Of a DNA stretch of 64,000 nucleotides, positions 37,399-46,467 are shown piece after piece; the first letter of the stretch is position 1, and the number at the start of each line of letters is the position of its first letter. Both the position numbers and the translations under genes were made by a program. The notes under the pieces are model-generated. The model was not told where the DNA came from and ran no database searches. It saw nothing but the letters and a program-made list of their open reading frames with translations. The stretch is from Planctomycetota bacterium (GTDB lineage: Bacteria; Planctomycetota; Planctomycetia; Gemmatales; Gemmataceae): contig VGZI01000008.1 in assembly GCA_016872605.1 (NCBI GenBank), positions 1-64,000 on the forward strand, written 5' to 3'.

Positions 37399-37604
37399 TT
37401 AAGGTTGTCCGTTTCCGTCGGAGTCAGGAACTTGAATTTGTTCAGGCGGTATCTTCACGACTTTGCCATGCTTCCAGACGACGATCGGCTGCCCGAGAAC
37501 TTTGTGCAGTCGAATCGCGTTTGAACTGCGTCGCGCAACGCCTTCTGAACACGCGGACGATCCTTCAAGATTTCCGGAATGTCGATTTCCAGATCTGTTG
37601 TCAT
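37399..37604 (-). pseudogene. Antitoxin of zeta-type pair, frameshifted
   Basis: ATG 37604 opens MTTDLEIDIPEILKDRPRVQ, then near 37515-37525 similarity jumps frame to AIRLHKVLGQPIVVWKHGKV and ends at TAA 37399. The second part is the typical end of small antitoxins (LGxPIVVWKxGKVxxIPPE). The total length of 206 bases is not a multiple of three, which fits one indel. Its ATG overlaps the toxin stop (ATGA), so this is a toxin-first operon. Confidence 0.7.
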
Positions 37605-38175
37605 GGTTTCACCAGCGCAAGAATTCGAGACCACAATCCGTCGTCAAACGTCAATTCTGTCGTGGCATTTCCGATTGCGATCAATCGAGGCTCAATCTCG
37701 TTCTCGTACATCTCCCAACTGTCCGTCAGCGGGCGGTACAGGCGAAAGAAGTTCCCCAGACCACGCTGGTAACGACGCCGAATCGTCTCTTCCGGGACTC
37801 CATGGCCGCCCAGGAGCACGCGCCTTCGCACACGAGCGATCGAAATTTCTACGGACGGCAGCCACAGGAAGAACAGGTGAAACTGAAATCCGTTCTCCTT
37901 CTATTTCGGCTATCCAGGGCGCAAACGTTCGGCTCGCAAGCGTAGTTTCGAATGCAAAATTCACTCGTAGCAGCGCCAGATCATGAAGGTGTTGCAACAT
38001 GACCTTTGCAGCTTTCACTGCCATCTCTTCCGAGTTAGACGCCGAAAGTCCATGGGCGATTGTGTCGGCGCTGACAAAATGCCGAATGCCAAGCGTGTCC
38101 TTTAGGAGAGCCTTGGCGACGGTCGATTTTCCGGCGCCGTTTAGGCCCGCGAGATGACGATGTTCGGTGTTCCAT
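37601..38175 (-). pseudogene. Zeta-like toxin kinase, frameshifted
   Basis: Frame one has the P-loop AGLNGAGKSTVAKALL, FVSADTIAHGLS and FAFETTLASRTFAPWIAEIE. The protein then continues in another frame from about 37885 as FQFHLFFLWLPSVEISIARV and VLLGGHGVPEETIRRRYQRG to the stop at 37601. These parts join into a normal zeta/UNAG-kinase-like protein of about 190 residues if one base is restored. The N-terminus (NIVI before AGLNG) also seems to be in a third frame near 38150. Inactive as sequenced. Confidence 0.78.
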
Positions 38176-38208
38176 CGCAATCCCCCCTGCTCGCGCTGCG
38201 GCCTCGTA

Positions 38209-41200
38209 TTACTGCGTGTCATACGCCAGGTTTGCTTGCAGCCAGCGTTCGGCATCGGCGAGCGGCATGTTCTTGCGGCGGGCGTAATCCTCGACCTGAT
38301 CGCGCGTGATGAGATCGACGGCGAAATAGCGGGCCTGCGGATGGGCGAAGTACAATCCGCTCACGCTGGCGGCGGGCCACATCGCGTAGCTTTCAGTAAG
38401 CGAGATGCCTGCCTTCGAATCGATGTCCATCAACGTCCAGAGCGTTCGCTTCTCGGTATGATCGGGGCAGGACGGATAGCCGGCCGCGGGACGGATGCCG
38501 CGGTATTTCTCGTGAATCAACTCGTCGTTCGTCAAATTCTCAGTGGCGCCAAATCCCCATTCCTGGCGCGCTTTTTTGTGCAAGTACTCTGCGAACGCTT
38601 CCGCCAAACGGTCGCCGAGCGATTCGACAAGAATCGCGTTGTAGTCGTCGCCATTCGCCTTGTAATGATCAACGAGTTCCTTGACGCCGAATCCCGCGGA
38701 GACGGCAAAAGCGCCCAGGTAATCATGCCGGCCGCTCTCGACCGGGGCGATGTAGTCGGCCAGGCTGCGAAAGCTGGTCTGCCCCTCGCGCTCCCACTGT
38801 TGCCTGAGCATCGGCATGCGGCATGCTTCGTGCGTGCGCGAGTCGTCGGTGTAAAGGACGATGTCGTCGCCGTCGGAGTTGGCGGGGAAGAAGCCGTAGA
38901 TGCCGCGAATGAGAGGTGAGGGACGAGGGGTGAGGGATGAGCGGTCTTCTCGCCCCTCGCCCCTCGTCTCTCGCCACTCACTCAGCATCGCCTGTGCCTT
39001 CTCGAACAGATCGCGTGCTTCCTTGCCGACGACGGGATCATTCAGGATCGCCGGATACTTGCCCTTTAGCTCCCACGCCATGAAGAACGGCGACCAATCG
39101 ATGTACGGAATCAGCACCTCGAGCGGCAAATCGTCGATGACGCGCACGCCCAGAAACGCCGGCTTGGCGATCTCGGTCGCGGTCCAGTCGATGCGGAACC
39201 GTCGCGCCTTGGCGTCGGCGTACGTCACGAGCTTGCGTTCGCGACGTTGGCGAAAGCTCTCGCGATCCCGTTCCTGAGCTGCGCGGTTGTCGCGGTCAAG
39301 CTCCTTACGCGCTTCGGGCTTCATCAATCGTTCGACGACGCCGACGCAACGCGATGCATCCTTGACGTGGATCGTGACATTCTCATAGCACGGCGCGATG
39401 CGAACCGCGGTATGCCTGGCGCTCGTCGTCGCCCCGCCGATCAAGAGCGGAATCGTGAATCCTTCACGCTGCATCTCCTTGGCGACATGGACCATCTCGT
39501 CAAGGCTCGGCGTGATGAGCCCGGACAGGCCGATCATGTCGACGCCGTGCTTCTTGGCCTCGTCGAGGATTTTCTCGCACGAAGTCATGACGCCGAGATC
39601 GATGACTTCGTAGTCGTTGCAGCCAAGGACGACGCCGACGATGTTCTTGCCGATGTCATGGACATCGCCGCGCACGGTGGCGAGCAGAATCTTGCCGCGC
39701 GATTTGTGAACCTGTCCGCTCTTCTGCCGTTCGGCTTCCATGAAGGGCAGCAGGTACTTGACCGCCTTCTTCATGACGTTTGCGGTTTTGACGACTTGAG
39801 GCAAGAACATCTTGCCGGCGCCGAAGAGATCGCCGACGACGTTCATGCCGTCCATGAGCGGGCCTTCGATGATCTGCAAGGGCCGTTCGTACTTCTGGCG
39901 TGCCTCCTCGACGTCTTCGTCGATGTGGTCCGCGATGCCATTGATGAGTGCGTGCTTGAGGCGTTCCTCGACGGGGCCTGCTCGCCATGCGGGCGCAATC
40001 CCAAGGCCTGTCGGCCCTGGGCTTTTGGCAGCCTTCAATGTGTCGGCAAATTTCAGTAATCGATCAGTCGCGTCGGGCCGGCGGTTGAGGACGACGTCTT
40101 CGACATGCTCCAGGAGATCCTTCGGAATCTCCTCGTAAACCTGAAGTTGATTCGGATTGACGATGCCCATGTCGAGGCCGGCCTTGATCGCGTGATACAG
40201 GAAGACCGCGTTGATCGCCTCGCGCACGACCTCGTTGCCGCGAAAGCTGAAGCTGACGTTGCTGACGCCGCCCGACGTTTTCGCCAGCGGGAATCGGCGT
40301 TTCAGTTCGCGCACGGCATTGAAGAACTCGACGGCATAGTTGTTGTGCTCCTCCATGCCGGTGCCGATGGTGAGGATGTTCGTGTCGAAGATGATGTCCG
40401 CCGGATCGAAGCCGACTTCCTCGGTGAGCAGCTTGTACGCAAAGGCGGAAATAGCGACCTTGTCCTCCGCGGTGACGGCCTGGCCTTCGGCAATGTAGCC
40501 CTCTCGCTCCGCGAGAGGATGGCTCTCGTCTCGCGGAGCGAGACGGCTACTCTTCGGAACCAAATCCTTTGCGGTGAACGCCATGACGACGACGCCAGCG
40601 CCGTAGCGTTTGATGAGCCGGGCTTGTTCGAGAAACTTGTCGACGCCTTCCTTGAGGCTGATCGAGTTGACGATGCCCTTGCCTTGCAGACACTTCAAGC
40701 CTTCCTCGATGATCTCCCACTTCGAGCTATCGACCATAATCGGCACGGCTTGCAGCACAGGTTCGTCGGCGAGCAGATGGAGGAACTTGACCATCGCCTC
40801 CTTGCCGTCGATGAGGTCGGCGTCCATGTTGATGTCGAGGATGTTGGCGCCGCCTTCGACTTGCTCGCGGGCGATCTTGATGGCGGCGTCGTAGTTGCCC
40901 TCTTTGATCAACCGTTTGAACTTGGCCGATCCGGTGATGTTGCACCGTTCGCCGATCATGACGAAGTTGGTCTCGGGGCGAATGGTGAGGACTTCGGTGC
41001 CACTGAATCGGGAGTACCCATTCACCGCTTGCGGCTTCGCGCTCACGTCGCGCCGCGCGGGCGCAAAGCCGCTAGCGGCGAATGGCCGAGGCTTCACGCC
41101 CTCGACCGCCATCCCAATCGCGGCGATCCACTCCGGCGTTGTGCCGCAGCAGCCGCCGACGAGGTTCACCCAGCCCTGCCGCGCGAACTCGCCGAGCATC

Positions 41201-42096
41201 CTGGCCGTGCCTTCCATGCCGACGCCGCGAAAACCGCCCATGCCGTCGGGCAGCCCGGCGTTGGGATAGACGGAGATCGGCAACCGAGACAGCCCAGACA
41301 GCGATTCGATTGGCCCACGCAGCATCTCGACACCGACGCCGCAGTTGAAACCAACTGCCAGCGCATCGAAGTGCGACACCGAAACGTAAAACGCTTCCGG
41401 CGTCTGCGACAGGAGCGTGCGGCCGCCAGGATGGTAAATGGTGCCTGAGACAATGGTCGGGATGCGCACGCCATGTTCGGCGCAGTACTTGTCGATTGCG
41501 AACAGGGCCGTTTTCAGCACGAGAATGTCGTTGCCCGTCTCCACGGCGAGCAGATCGACGCCGCCGGCGACGAGAGCGGCGACTTGTTCGTAATAGCTAG
41601 CGACAAAATCGTCGAAACTCCGCGAGCGCGTCCCCTGCCCTACGCGGTCAGCCTCGATGTAGAGGACCTTGTTCGTCGGGCCGATGCTGCCGCAGACGAA
41701 GCGCCGCTTATCCGGATTGCGCCGCGTGCATTCGTCGGCTGCGTGACGAGCCAATTCCGCCGCCGTCTTGTTGATTTCGATGACGAAATCGCCGAGAGCG
41801 AATTCCTCGAGCGCCAAGCGAGTGCCGTTGAAGGTGCACGTCTCAATGATGTCGGCGCCCGCTTCGAGATAGGCGCGATGAATGTCTTCGATCAACCTTG
41901 GCTGCGTCAGGACGAGCGCCTCGGTGCAGTTCATGAGCGAGACGGGATGCGTGCGAAAGCGTTCGCCGCGATAATCGGCTTCTTGCGGCTTTTTGGAGTA
42001 GATAAGTGCGCCCATCGACCCGTCGAGGAGCAAGATGCGCTCGCTCATGAGCGTGTGCAGAGCATCCGTGGACGTCATTAGTGTCAGATTCGACAT
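38209..42096 (-). CDS. metH: Cobalamin-dependent methionine synthase MetH
   Basis: MetH transfers a methyl group from methyl-THF through cobalamin to homocysteine. The 1295 residues hold, in order: homocysteine domain (zinc Cys in GFNCGVG near 252 and GGCCGTTP near 316), pterin-binding domain ([16 protein letters not shown]), cobalamin cap and binding domain with [11 protein letters not shown] near 810, and the AdoMet reactivation domain ([15 protein letters not shown] near 1202). It is longer than the usual about 1230 because four palindromic elements add peptides at about residues 337-359, 515-533, 690-707 and 1038-1062, all near domain borders. ATG 42078 is an alternative start. A candidate cobalamin riboswitch lies upstream. 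Confidence 0.96.
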   Translation of the reverse strand: MSNLTLMTSTDALHTLMSERILLLDGSMGALIYSKKPQEADYRGERFRTHPVSLMNCTEALVLTQPRLIEDIHRAYLEAGADIIETCTFNGTRLALEEFALGDFVIEINKTAAELARHAADECTRRNPDKRRFVCGSIGPTNKVLYIEADRVGQGTRSRSFDDFVASYYEQVAALVAGGVDLLAVETGNDILVLKTALFAIDKYCAEHGVRIPTIVSGTIYHPGGRTLLSQTPEAFYVSVSHFDALAVGFNCGVGVEMLRGPIESLSGLSRLPISVYPNAGLPDGMGGFRGVGMEGTARMLGEFARQGWVNLVGGCCGTTPEWIAAIGMAVEGVKPRPFAASGFAPARRDVSAKPQAVNGYSRFSGTEVLTIRPETNFVMIGERCNITGSAKFKRLIKEGNYDAAIKIAREQVEGGANILDINMDADLIDGKEAMVKFLHLLADEPVLQAVPIMVDSSKWEIIEEGLKCLQGKGIVNSISLKEGVDKFLEQARLIKRYGAGVVVMAFTAKDLVPKSSRLAPRDESHPLAEREGYIAEGQAVTAEDKVAISAFAYKLLTEEVGFDPADIIFDTNILTIGTGMEEHNNYAVEFFNAVRELKRRFPLAKTSGGVSNVSFSFRGNEVVREAINAVFLYHAIKAGLDMGIVNPNQLQVYEEIPKDLLEHVEDVVLNRRPDATDRLLKFADTLKAAKSPGPTGLGIAPAWRAGPVEERLKHALINGIADHIDEDVEEARQKYERPLQIIEGPLMDGMNVVGDLFGAGKMFLPQVVKTANVMKKAVKYLLPFMEAERQKSGQVHKSRGKILLATVRGDVHDIGKNIVGVVLGCNDYEVIDLGVMTSCEKILDEAKKHGVDMIGLSGLITPSLDEMVHVAKEMQREGFTIPLLIGGATTSARHTAVRIAPCYENVTIHVKDASRCVGVVERLMKPEARKELDRDNRAAQERDRESFRQRRERKLVTYADAKARRFRIDWTATEIAKPAFLGVRVIDDLPLEVLIPYIDWSPFFMAWELKGKYPAILNDPVVGKEARDLFEKAQAMLSEWRETRGEGREDRSSLTPRPSPLIRGIYGFFPANSDGDDIVLYTDDSRTHEACRMPMLRQQWEREGQTSFRSLADYIAPVESGRHDYLGAFAVSAGFGVKELVDHYKANGDDYNAILVESLGDRLAEAFAEYLHKKARQEWGFGATENLTNDELIHEKYRGIRPAAGYPSCPDHTEKRTLWTLMDIDSKAGISLTESYAMWPAASVSGLYFAHPQARYFAVDLITRDQVEDYARRKNMPLADAERWLQANLAYDTQ
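38911..38983. repeat. In-frame palindromic element 4 of metH
   Basis: Arms built from gaggtgagggacgaggggtg and cgcccctcgcccctcgtctc face each other around a short loop. It encodes the segment with [16 protein letters not shown], between the cobalamin and reactivation domain cores. Frame is kept. Confidence 0.8.
39974..40027. repeat. In-frame palindromic element 3 of metH
   Basis: Contains cccaaggcctgtcggccctggg with related flanks; it encodes [18 protein letters not shown] between the pterin domain and the cobalamin cap. Such GPTGLG peptides are a recognisable mark of repeat-derived inserts. Confidence 0.7.
40498..40552. repeat. In-frame palindromic element 2 of metH
   Basis: Arms ctctcgctccgcgagagg and ctcgtctcgcggagcgagac give a compound hairpin. 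It encodes [18 protein letters not shown] inside the pterin-binding domain, in a surface loop before [12 protein letters not shown]. Confidence 0.8.
41018..41085. repeat. In-frame palindromic element 1 of metH
   Basis: Arms ccattcaccgcttgcggctt and gccgctagcggcgaatgg are inverted copies. It encodes [20 protein letters not shown] in the linker between the homocysteine and pterin domains. Confidence 0.85.
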
Positions 42097-42242
42097 CGCT
42101 TTGTTGTGGTCTCAATGATTAGCCGGCCATCGTAGATGGCCGCAGTCTAGGTGGCGCCAGATCACGTTACTTCCATTCAGGATAGGGCGTCGCGAAGATT
42201 CGTACCAGAGCACAATGAATTGGGCTGCAGAGCCCGTGTTGA

Positions 42243-42292
42243 TCCAGAAACGCAAACCCGCAGGTTCGCTTCGCTCACCTGCGGGCTTCCGG
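42243..42292. repeat. Palindromic element in the metH leader
   Basis: Arms acccgcaggttcgct and agcgaagcgaacctgcgggt (minus-strand reading) form a hairpin between the candidate terminator and the metH start. A shorter palindrome ggccatcgtagatggcc occurs at 42124-42140. Confidence 0.7.
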
Positions 42293-42298
42293 GGCATG

Positions 42299-42342
42299 AA
42301 AAAAGGCCGATCGGCGCCGTCCCTGGCGTTCGATCGGCCTTT
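42299..42342 (-). terminator. Rho-independent terminator in the metH leader
   Basis: On the minus strand GGCCGATCG (42339-42331 side) pairs with CGATCGGCC (42313-42305), nine perfect pairs, and is followed directly by TTTTTT (42304-42299). It stands between the candidate riboswitch and metH, 200 bases before the metH ATG, so it is well placed as the riboswitch's attenuator. Confidence 0.75.
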
Positions 42343-42351
42343 GCATGGTCA

Positions 42352-42525
42352 GCGTCCTTGCCGGACCACCCTGCCTCGCGGCAGGTCAGGACCCCTGGCT
42401 GTGAGGCCAAGGGCGGCGATCAGGGAACCGTCCCTGCTGCCTGATCGCCATCCACAAGCGGTTTGCGGAGCCGACGCCCACAGTCGTCTTGACCGGTTTT
42501 CGAGCCGTCCTTGGCCCGGGCGCGG
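42352..42525 (-). ncRNA. Candidate cobalamin riboswitch upstream of metH
   Basis: Read on the minus strand, AGCCAGGGGTCCTGACC (42400-42384) matches the B12-box consensus AGYCAGGAGACCTGCC at 13 of 16 positions and is followed by the stem CCTGCCgcgaGGCAGG. Upstream are AACCGGTCAAGACGAC and GGCTCCGCAAACCG, which resemble the conserved CCGGTGCAA and CCCCGCAACGG core segments, and a closed stem GGCGATCAGG...CCTGATCGCC in the variable position. GGCCAAGG/CCTTGGCC closes the core. A terminator follows. The match is by eye; a covariance search would decide. Confidence 0.6.
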
Positions 42526-42530
42526 TTGCA

Positions 42531-42698
42531 TCCGCCTCTCGCACCGTGGCTTCATCGACCTCAGCGCGCACGCTGAGCGTCGCATTTTTTTCTTACACGA
42601 ACTTTTACCTAGATTCCGCCTCTCGCACCGTGGCTTCATCGACCTCAGCGCGCACGCTGAGCGTCGCATTTTTTTCTTACACGAACTTTTACCTAGAT
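42531..42698. repeat. Tandem duplication of 84 bases with hairpin and T-run
   Basis: Two exact-looking copies, 42531-42614 and 42615-42698, each start tccgcctctcgcaccgtggc and end acttttacctagat. Each copy holds CGACCTCAGCG/CGCTGAGCGTCG, an 11-pair stem with one bulge, followed by CATTTTTTT, which on the plus strand looks like a terminator. The open frames running through (both strands) only repeat a 28-residue block and are not believed to be genes. Confidence 0.9.
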
Positions 42699-42938
42699 CA
42701 CGTTGGTGTCGATAGGCATCCACATCGGCTCACGTTTGCAGCTGTATGTGGGATGACAAGGAAGAAGGATAACGTCTTGGCTCAATATGTCAACCCAAGA
42801 TTCATGCTTTTTGCACGCAGATTTTTTGCTCTGCACGTAAGTCGTTTCGAGTCCGCGAACAAGAGCGAAAAATTTTTTTCGTTTGCACGTCGGCCGAATG
42901 TGTGGCGCGATGGGCTGGGCAGATTGGACAAAATGGTT
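42699..42938. other. Intergenic stretch, nothing recognised
   Basis: Between the tandem repeat and the palindrome after typA. It has AT-rich runs (aaaaatttttttcg near 42870) unlike its surroundings, but no gene, RNA or promoter I can name. It may hold the metH leader promoter (minus strand). Confidence 0.5.
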
Positions 42939-42981
42939 CTTCGTTTTGCGCTCGCGTGGCGACACGCGAGCACCAAACGAA
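42939..42981. repeat. Palindromic element directly after typA
   Basis: tcttcgttttgcgctcgcgt and the mirrored acgcgagcaccaaacga surround ggcgac. It begins two bases past the typA stop. CTTCGTTTAGCG family, slightly degenerate. Confidence 0.8.
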
Positions 42982-42982
42982 A

Positions 42983-44821
42983 TCAGTTCTTTTCCTGACG
43001 CGCTTGCTTGCGGCGATCGGTCTCCTTCAGGAAAATCTTGCGCAAGCGAATCGCCGTCGGGGTAACCTCGACCAGTTCATCCTCCTCGATGTACTCGAGC
43101 GCCAACTCCAGCGTCATCTGCCGCGGTGGTTTCAAGATGATGCTCTTGTCCGAGCCCGATGCGCGCATGTTCGTCAGCTTCTTTTCCTTGCACACGTTGA
43201 CCGGCAGGTCGTTGTCGCGGCAATGCTCGCCGACGACTTGGCCTTCGTACACCGGAACCGGGGCGCCGACAAACAATGAGCCTCGCTCTTGAAGGCCATC
43301 GAGGGCGAATGGCGTCGTCTTGCCCGTTTCCGTCGAGACCATGACACCGTTGATTCGGCTCGGCACGGATCCGCGAAACGGCTGGTAATCGTAGAACGTA
43401 TGATGCATGATCGCCTGGCCGCTCGTCGAGTTCAACAGCCGGGTGCGCAGGCCGATCAGGCCTCGCGCGGGAATCGTGAATTCGATGTGCGAGAAGTCGC
43501 CGCGCGAATCGAGCTTCAGGCATTCCGCTCGGCGATTGCCGACCAGTTCCATCACGGCCCCCACATGGGCGCTGGGCACATCAACGACGAGATACTCGAT
43601 CGGCTCCATCTTCGTACCGTTCATCTCGCGATAAATCACGCGCGGCTTGCCGACAGACAGCTCAAATCCCTCACGGCGCATGTTTTCGATCAGAATCGAC
43701 AGGTGCAACAACCCGCGGCCAGAGACAAAAAACTCGTCGCGCTTTCCTTCACTGGGAACCACGCGCAGAGCGACGTTCGATTCCAGTTCCTTCATGAGCC
43801 GATCGCGCAACTGCCGGCTGGTGACGTACGTCCCTTCTTGCCCCGCGAACGGCGAATCGTTGATGCGAAACAACATGTCAAGCGTCGGCTCGTCGACCTT
43901 GATCGGTGGCAGCGCCACGGGATTGTCCACGTCCGCGATGGTGTCGCCGATGTCGATATTCTCAAGACCGACGACGGCGCAAACATCGCCGCCAGTCACT
44001 TCGTCGGTCTCGATGCGACCCAGGCGATCGAACGTGTAAAGCTGTTTGACGACGCTGTCGACTCGCGTACCGTCGTGTTTCATCACCGCCACTCGCTGGT
44101 TCTTGCGAATCTTGCCGGCGTTGACGCGCCCAATGGCGATGCGGCCGACGTAATCGCTGTGATCGAGCGAAATCACCAGCATTTGCAAGGGCGCGTCGAG
44201 GTCGACGTCTCGCGCTGGCACGTGCTTGAGAATCGCATCGAAAAGCGACTTGAAGTCCTCCGCAGGCACAGCGAGGTCCGTTGTCGCTACACCCTCGCGC
44301 CCGGCGGCGTAGATCGTCGGGAAGTCGAGCGTGGCCTCGTCGGCATCGAGCTCGACAAAGAGATCGAACACCTGATTCAAGACGTCCGTCGGCCGAGCGT
44401 CCGAGCGATCGATCTTGTTGATGACGACAATCGGCCGCAACCCGCATTCGAAAGCTTTGCGCAGGACGAATCGCGTCTGCGGCAATGGCCCTTCAGCAGC
44501 ATCCACGAGAAGCAGACAGCCGTCAGCCATCTTCAACACACGTTCGACTTCGCCCCCAAAATCAGCGTGGCCCGGCGTGTCGATGATGTTGATTTTCACT
44601 CCGGCGACGCGCAGGGCGATATTCTTGGCCAGGATGGTGATGCCGCGTTCGCGTTCGAGATCGTTGGAATCGAGGATAAGGCCGTGCTGGCCGCCGACGA
44701 GGCGATCAAGTTCCTCGCTGCGAAAAAGCCCCGATTGGCGCATCATCTGGTCGACCAGCGTGGTTTTGCCATGGTCGACGTGGGCGATGATGGCAACATT
44801 ACGTAGATCCGTCCGCTTCAT
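42983..44821 (-). CDS. typA: Translational GTPase TypA/BipA
   Basis: 612 residues. GTPase motifs: G1 [10 protein letters not shown]2 ERERGITI, G3 [10 protein letters not shown]4 [10 protein letters not shown]. Then domain II ([20 protein letters not shown]), domains III and V, and the TypA-specific C-terminal domain with [20 protein letters not shown] and [12 protein letters not shown]. TypA binds ribosomes under stress and helps large-subunit assembly. Length and motifs are standard. It is divergent from sixA. Confidence 0.97.
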   Translation of the reverse strand: MKRTDLRNVAIIAHVDHGKTTLVDQMMRQSGLFRSEELDRLVGGQHGLILDSNDLERERGITILAKNIALRVAGVKINIIDTPGHADFGGEVERVLKMADGCLLLVDAAEGPLPQTRFVLRKAFECGLRPIVVINKIDRSDARPTDVLNQVFDLFVELDADEATLDFPTIYAAGREGVATTDLAVPAEDFKSLFDAILKHVPARDVDLDAPLQMLVISLDHSDYVGRIAIGRVNAGKIRKNQRVAVMKHDGTRVDSVVKQLYTFDRLGRIETDEVTGGDVCAVVGLENIDIGDTIADVDNPVALPPIKVDEPTLDMLFRINDSPFAGQEGTYVTSRQLRDRLMKELESNVALRVVPSEGKRDEFFVSGRGLLHLSILIENMRREGFELSVGKPRVIYREMNGTKMEPIEYLVVDVPSAHVGAVMELVGNRRAECLKLDSRGDFSHIEFTIPARGLIGLRTRLLNSTSGQAIMHHTFYDYQPFRGSVPSRINGVMVSTETGKTTPFALDGLQERGSLFVGAPVPVYEGQVVGEHCRDNDLPVNVCKEKKLTNMRASGSDKSIILKPPRQMTLELALEYIEEDELVEVTPTAIRLRKIFLKETDRRKQARQEKN

Positions 44822-44923
44822 GAGCTTCCTTTGGTGAATTTTCCGTGAAGGGCGCGATACTCCGTGGTTCTATTCAAGAGGTGTTTTATTATAACCAAAA
44901 CACTTAAGTCAGGAGATCATGCC

Positions 44924-45409
44924 GTGGAACTTTATCTCATTCGTCATGCGCATGCGATTGCGCTCGGCGAGCAAGGGATCACGACCGACGAGGAACGGCC
45001 TTTGAGCACGAAGGGGGAAGCGCAAGCGGAAGCCGCGGCGAAAGCCCTGACGCAGCGCGGCGTGGTGCTTGACAAGTTGTTCACGAGCCCCCTCTTGCGC
45101 ACCCGGCAAACGGCGGAGATCATGGTTCGCGTCTGGTCGAAGCCAGAACTGATCCTCGAATCCTGCGACGCGCTTGCCCCCGGAGGCAAGCCTCGCAAGC
45201 TGAGCAAACAACTAATGAAGGCGGGGGCCGAGAAGATTGGGCTAGTCGGCCACATGCCCGATCTTGGTCTGCTCGCGGGCTGGCTGCTCGGAGCGAAGAA
45301 AGCGCAGATTGACTTCTCCAAGGCCGGCATCGCGTTCATCACGTGCGGCGATCTACCGATCAAAGGCACGGGCGTCCTGCAATGGCTCGTGACACCCGAG
45401 TGGTATTGA
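44924..45409 (+). CDS. sixA: SixA-like phosphohistidine phosphatase
   Basis: GTG 44924, preceded by aggag at 44911-44915, gives 161 residues. The histidine phosphatase signature is LYLIRHAHAIALGE with catalytic His8; the second His is in KIGLVGHMPDLG. SixA removes phosphate from His residues such as the HPt of ArcB or the NPr protein of the nitrogen PTS. The open frame to 44864 adds unconserved residues. A possible -10 box (tattataac) lies at 44887-44895. Confidence 0.88.
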   Translation: MELYLIRHAHAIALGEQGITTDEERPLSTKGEAQAEAAAKALTQRGVVLDKLFTSPLLRTRQTAEIMVRVWSKPELILESCDALAPGGKPRKLSKQLMKAGAEKIGLVGHMPDLGLLAGWLLGAKKAQIDFSKAGIAFITCGDLPIKGTGVLQWLVTPEWY

Positions 45410-45438
45410 CGGCAACGCCAGTTCGACGGCACAATCCG

Positions 45439-45495
45439 TGGGGCACGTATCCAACGTGCCCCGTACTCTACTAGGCACGTTGGAAACGTGCCCCA
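45439..45495. repeat. Palindromic element between sixA and lipoprotein gene
   Basis: Arms tggggcacgtatccaacgtg and cacgttggaaacgtgcccca are inverted copies; each arm has its own inner dyad (GGCACGT...ACGTGCC). It fills most of the 98-base gap. Confidence 0.85.
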
Positions 45496-45507
45496 CAGTG
45501 GGATACC

Positions 45508-46374
45508 ATGCACGGACGCGCTTGTTTCTGTGGTCTGTTTCTTTTGGCTCTGGCCGGCTGCACCGACACGGTAGATACCCGTTCTACCGTCAGCCCTGAA
45601 CCAATCGCTCTGGGCGAGGCCTTCGATTCGTCTAAGTGTGGCTCAATTCGCGGTCGCGTCGTCTGGGAAGGCGACGTCCCCAAATCCGACGAATTCTTGA
45701 TTCGAGCGCTAGCGTTCAATCCGAACGTACACAAGGACCCGATTCGCGTTCGCACGCCGCACATCCCGCAGGTCCATGACAAGAACTACGGCGTTCAGAA
45801 CGCGGTCATCTTCTTGCGCGGCATTGATCCTGCCCATTCGAAGGCGTGGGATCATCCCAAGGTTCGCGTCGAGTTTCATGATCGACAGATCGTCATCGAA
45901 CAAGGCAATCATCGCTCTGGCGTCGGCTTCGTCCGCCGTGCCACGTCGATCGAAATTGTCAATCGCGACGTCGAGTATCACAACCTGCATGGCCGCGGCG
46001 CCGCGTTTTTCGCCATGCCGCTGATCGAAACCGAGCGGACACATGAACGCACGCTGGCAAGAGCTGGCATCGTCGACCTCAACTGTGGCGCCGGTTACTA
46101 CTGGATGCACGCGCATCTCTTTGTCACCGAGCATCCCTACTTCACACGCAGCGATGCTGACGGCGGGTTCGCCTTCGATCAAGTTCCGCCCGGAAATTAC
46201 GAGGTTGTGTGCTGGTTGCCGAATTGGCATGTCGTGAGAAAGGAAATCGATCCGGAGACGGCGATCATCTCACGCTGGGCATGGGCGGCGCCGAAGGAAC
46301 AAACGCGCCGCGTCGAGGTGACTCGGATAGTCGACGTGACATTCACATGGTCCGCGGCAATGTTTCGGGAGTGA
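45508..46374 (+). CDS. Lipoprotein with cupredoxin/carboxypeptidase-like modules
   Basis: 288 residues with lipoprotein signal ending LLALAGC. The mature part begins with an acidic/Ser-rich linker, then CGSIRGRVVWEGDVPKSDEF. The middle (VQNAVIFLRGID, EFHDRQIVIEQGN, SIEIVNRDVEYHNLHG) looks like a plastocyanin-type fold as in methylamine-utilisation-like proteins. The end (DADGGFAFDQVPPGNYEVVC) is a carboxypeptidase-regulatory-like module. Full copper-ligand sets are not evident. Function unknown. Confidence 0.7.
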   Translation: MHGRACFCGLFLLALAGCTDTVDTRSTVSPEPIALGEAFDSSKCGSIRGRVVWEGDVPKSDEFLIRALAFNPNVHKDPIRVRTPHIPQVHDKNYGVQNAVIFLRGIDPAHSKAWDHPKVRVEFHDRQIVIEQGNHRSGVGFVRRATSIEIVNRDVEYHNLHGRGAAFFAMPLIETERTHERTLARAGIVDLNCGAGYYWMHAHLFVTEHPYFTRSDADGGFAFDQVPPGNYEVVCWLPNWHVVRKEIDPETAIISRWAWAAPKEQTRRVEVTRIVDVTFTWSAAMFRE

Positions 46375-46378
46375 CTGT

Positions 46379-46463
46379 CTTCGTCTTGCGCTCGCGGCGT
46401 GCACTCCGAATGACAAATCGGTTACTGCGCTCGCAAGGCGCCACGCGGGCGCTAAACGAGGAA
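46379..46463. repeat. Imperfect palindromic element, CTTCGTTTAGCG family
   Basis: cttcgtcttgcgctcgcggc at the left and cgcgggcgctaaacgagg at the right, with an inner cgctcgcaaggcg copy. It sits between the convergent lipoprotein and K+ channel genes, starting five bases past the stop. Confidence 0.75.
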
Positions 46464-46467
46464 CCGA

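Noticed and set aside
42349-42998. Repeat-containing small proteins on either strand over the 84-base duplication.
   Set aside because: The repeated peptides simply follow the DNA duplication, with poor start sites and no coding character outside it; the riboswitch and terminator explain the region better.
43289-44806. 505-residue plus-strand open frame opposite typA, and similar long frames opposite metH (40105-41448), the CFA gene (48493-49839) and the M16 gene (60066-60989).
   Set aside because: They are antisense shadows in GC-rich DNA; the opposite strand has unmistakable conserved proteins.
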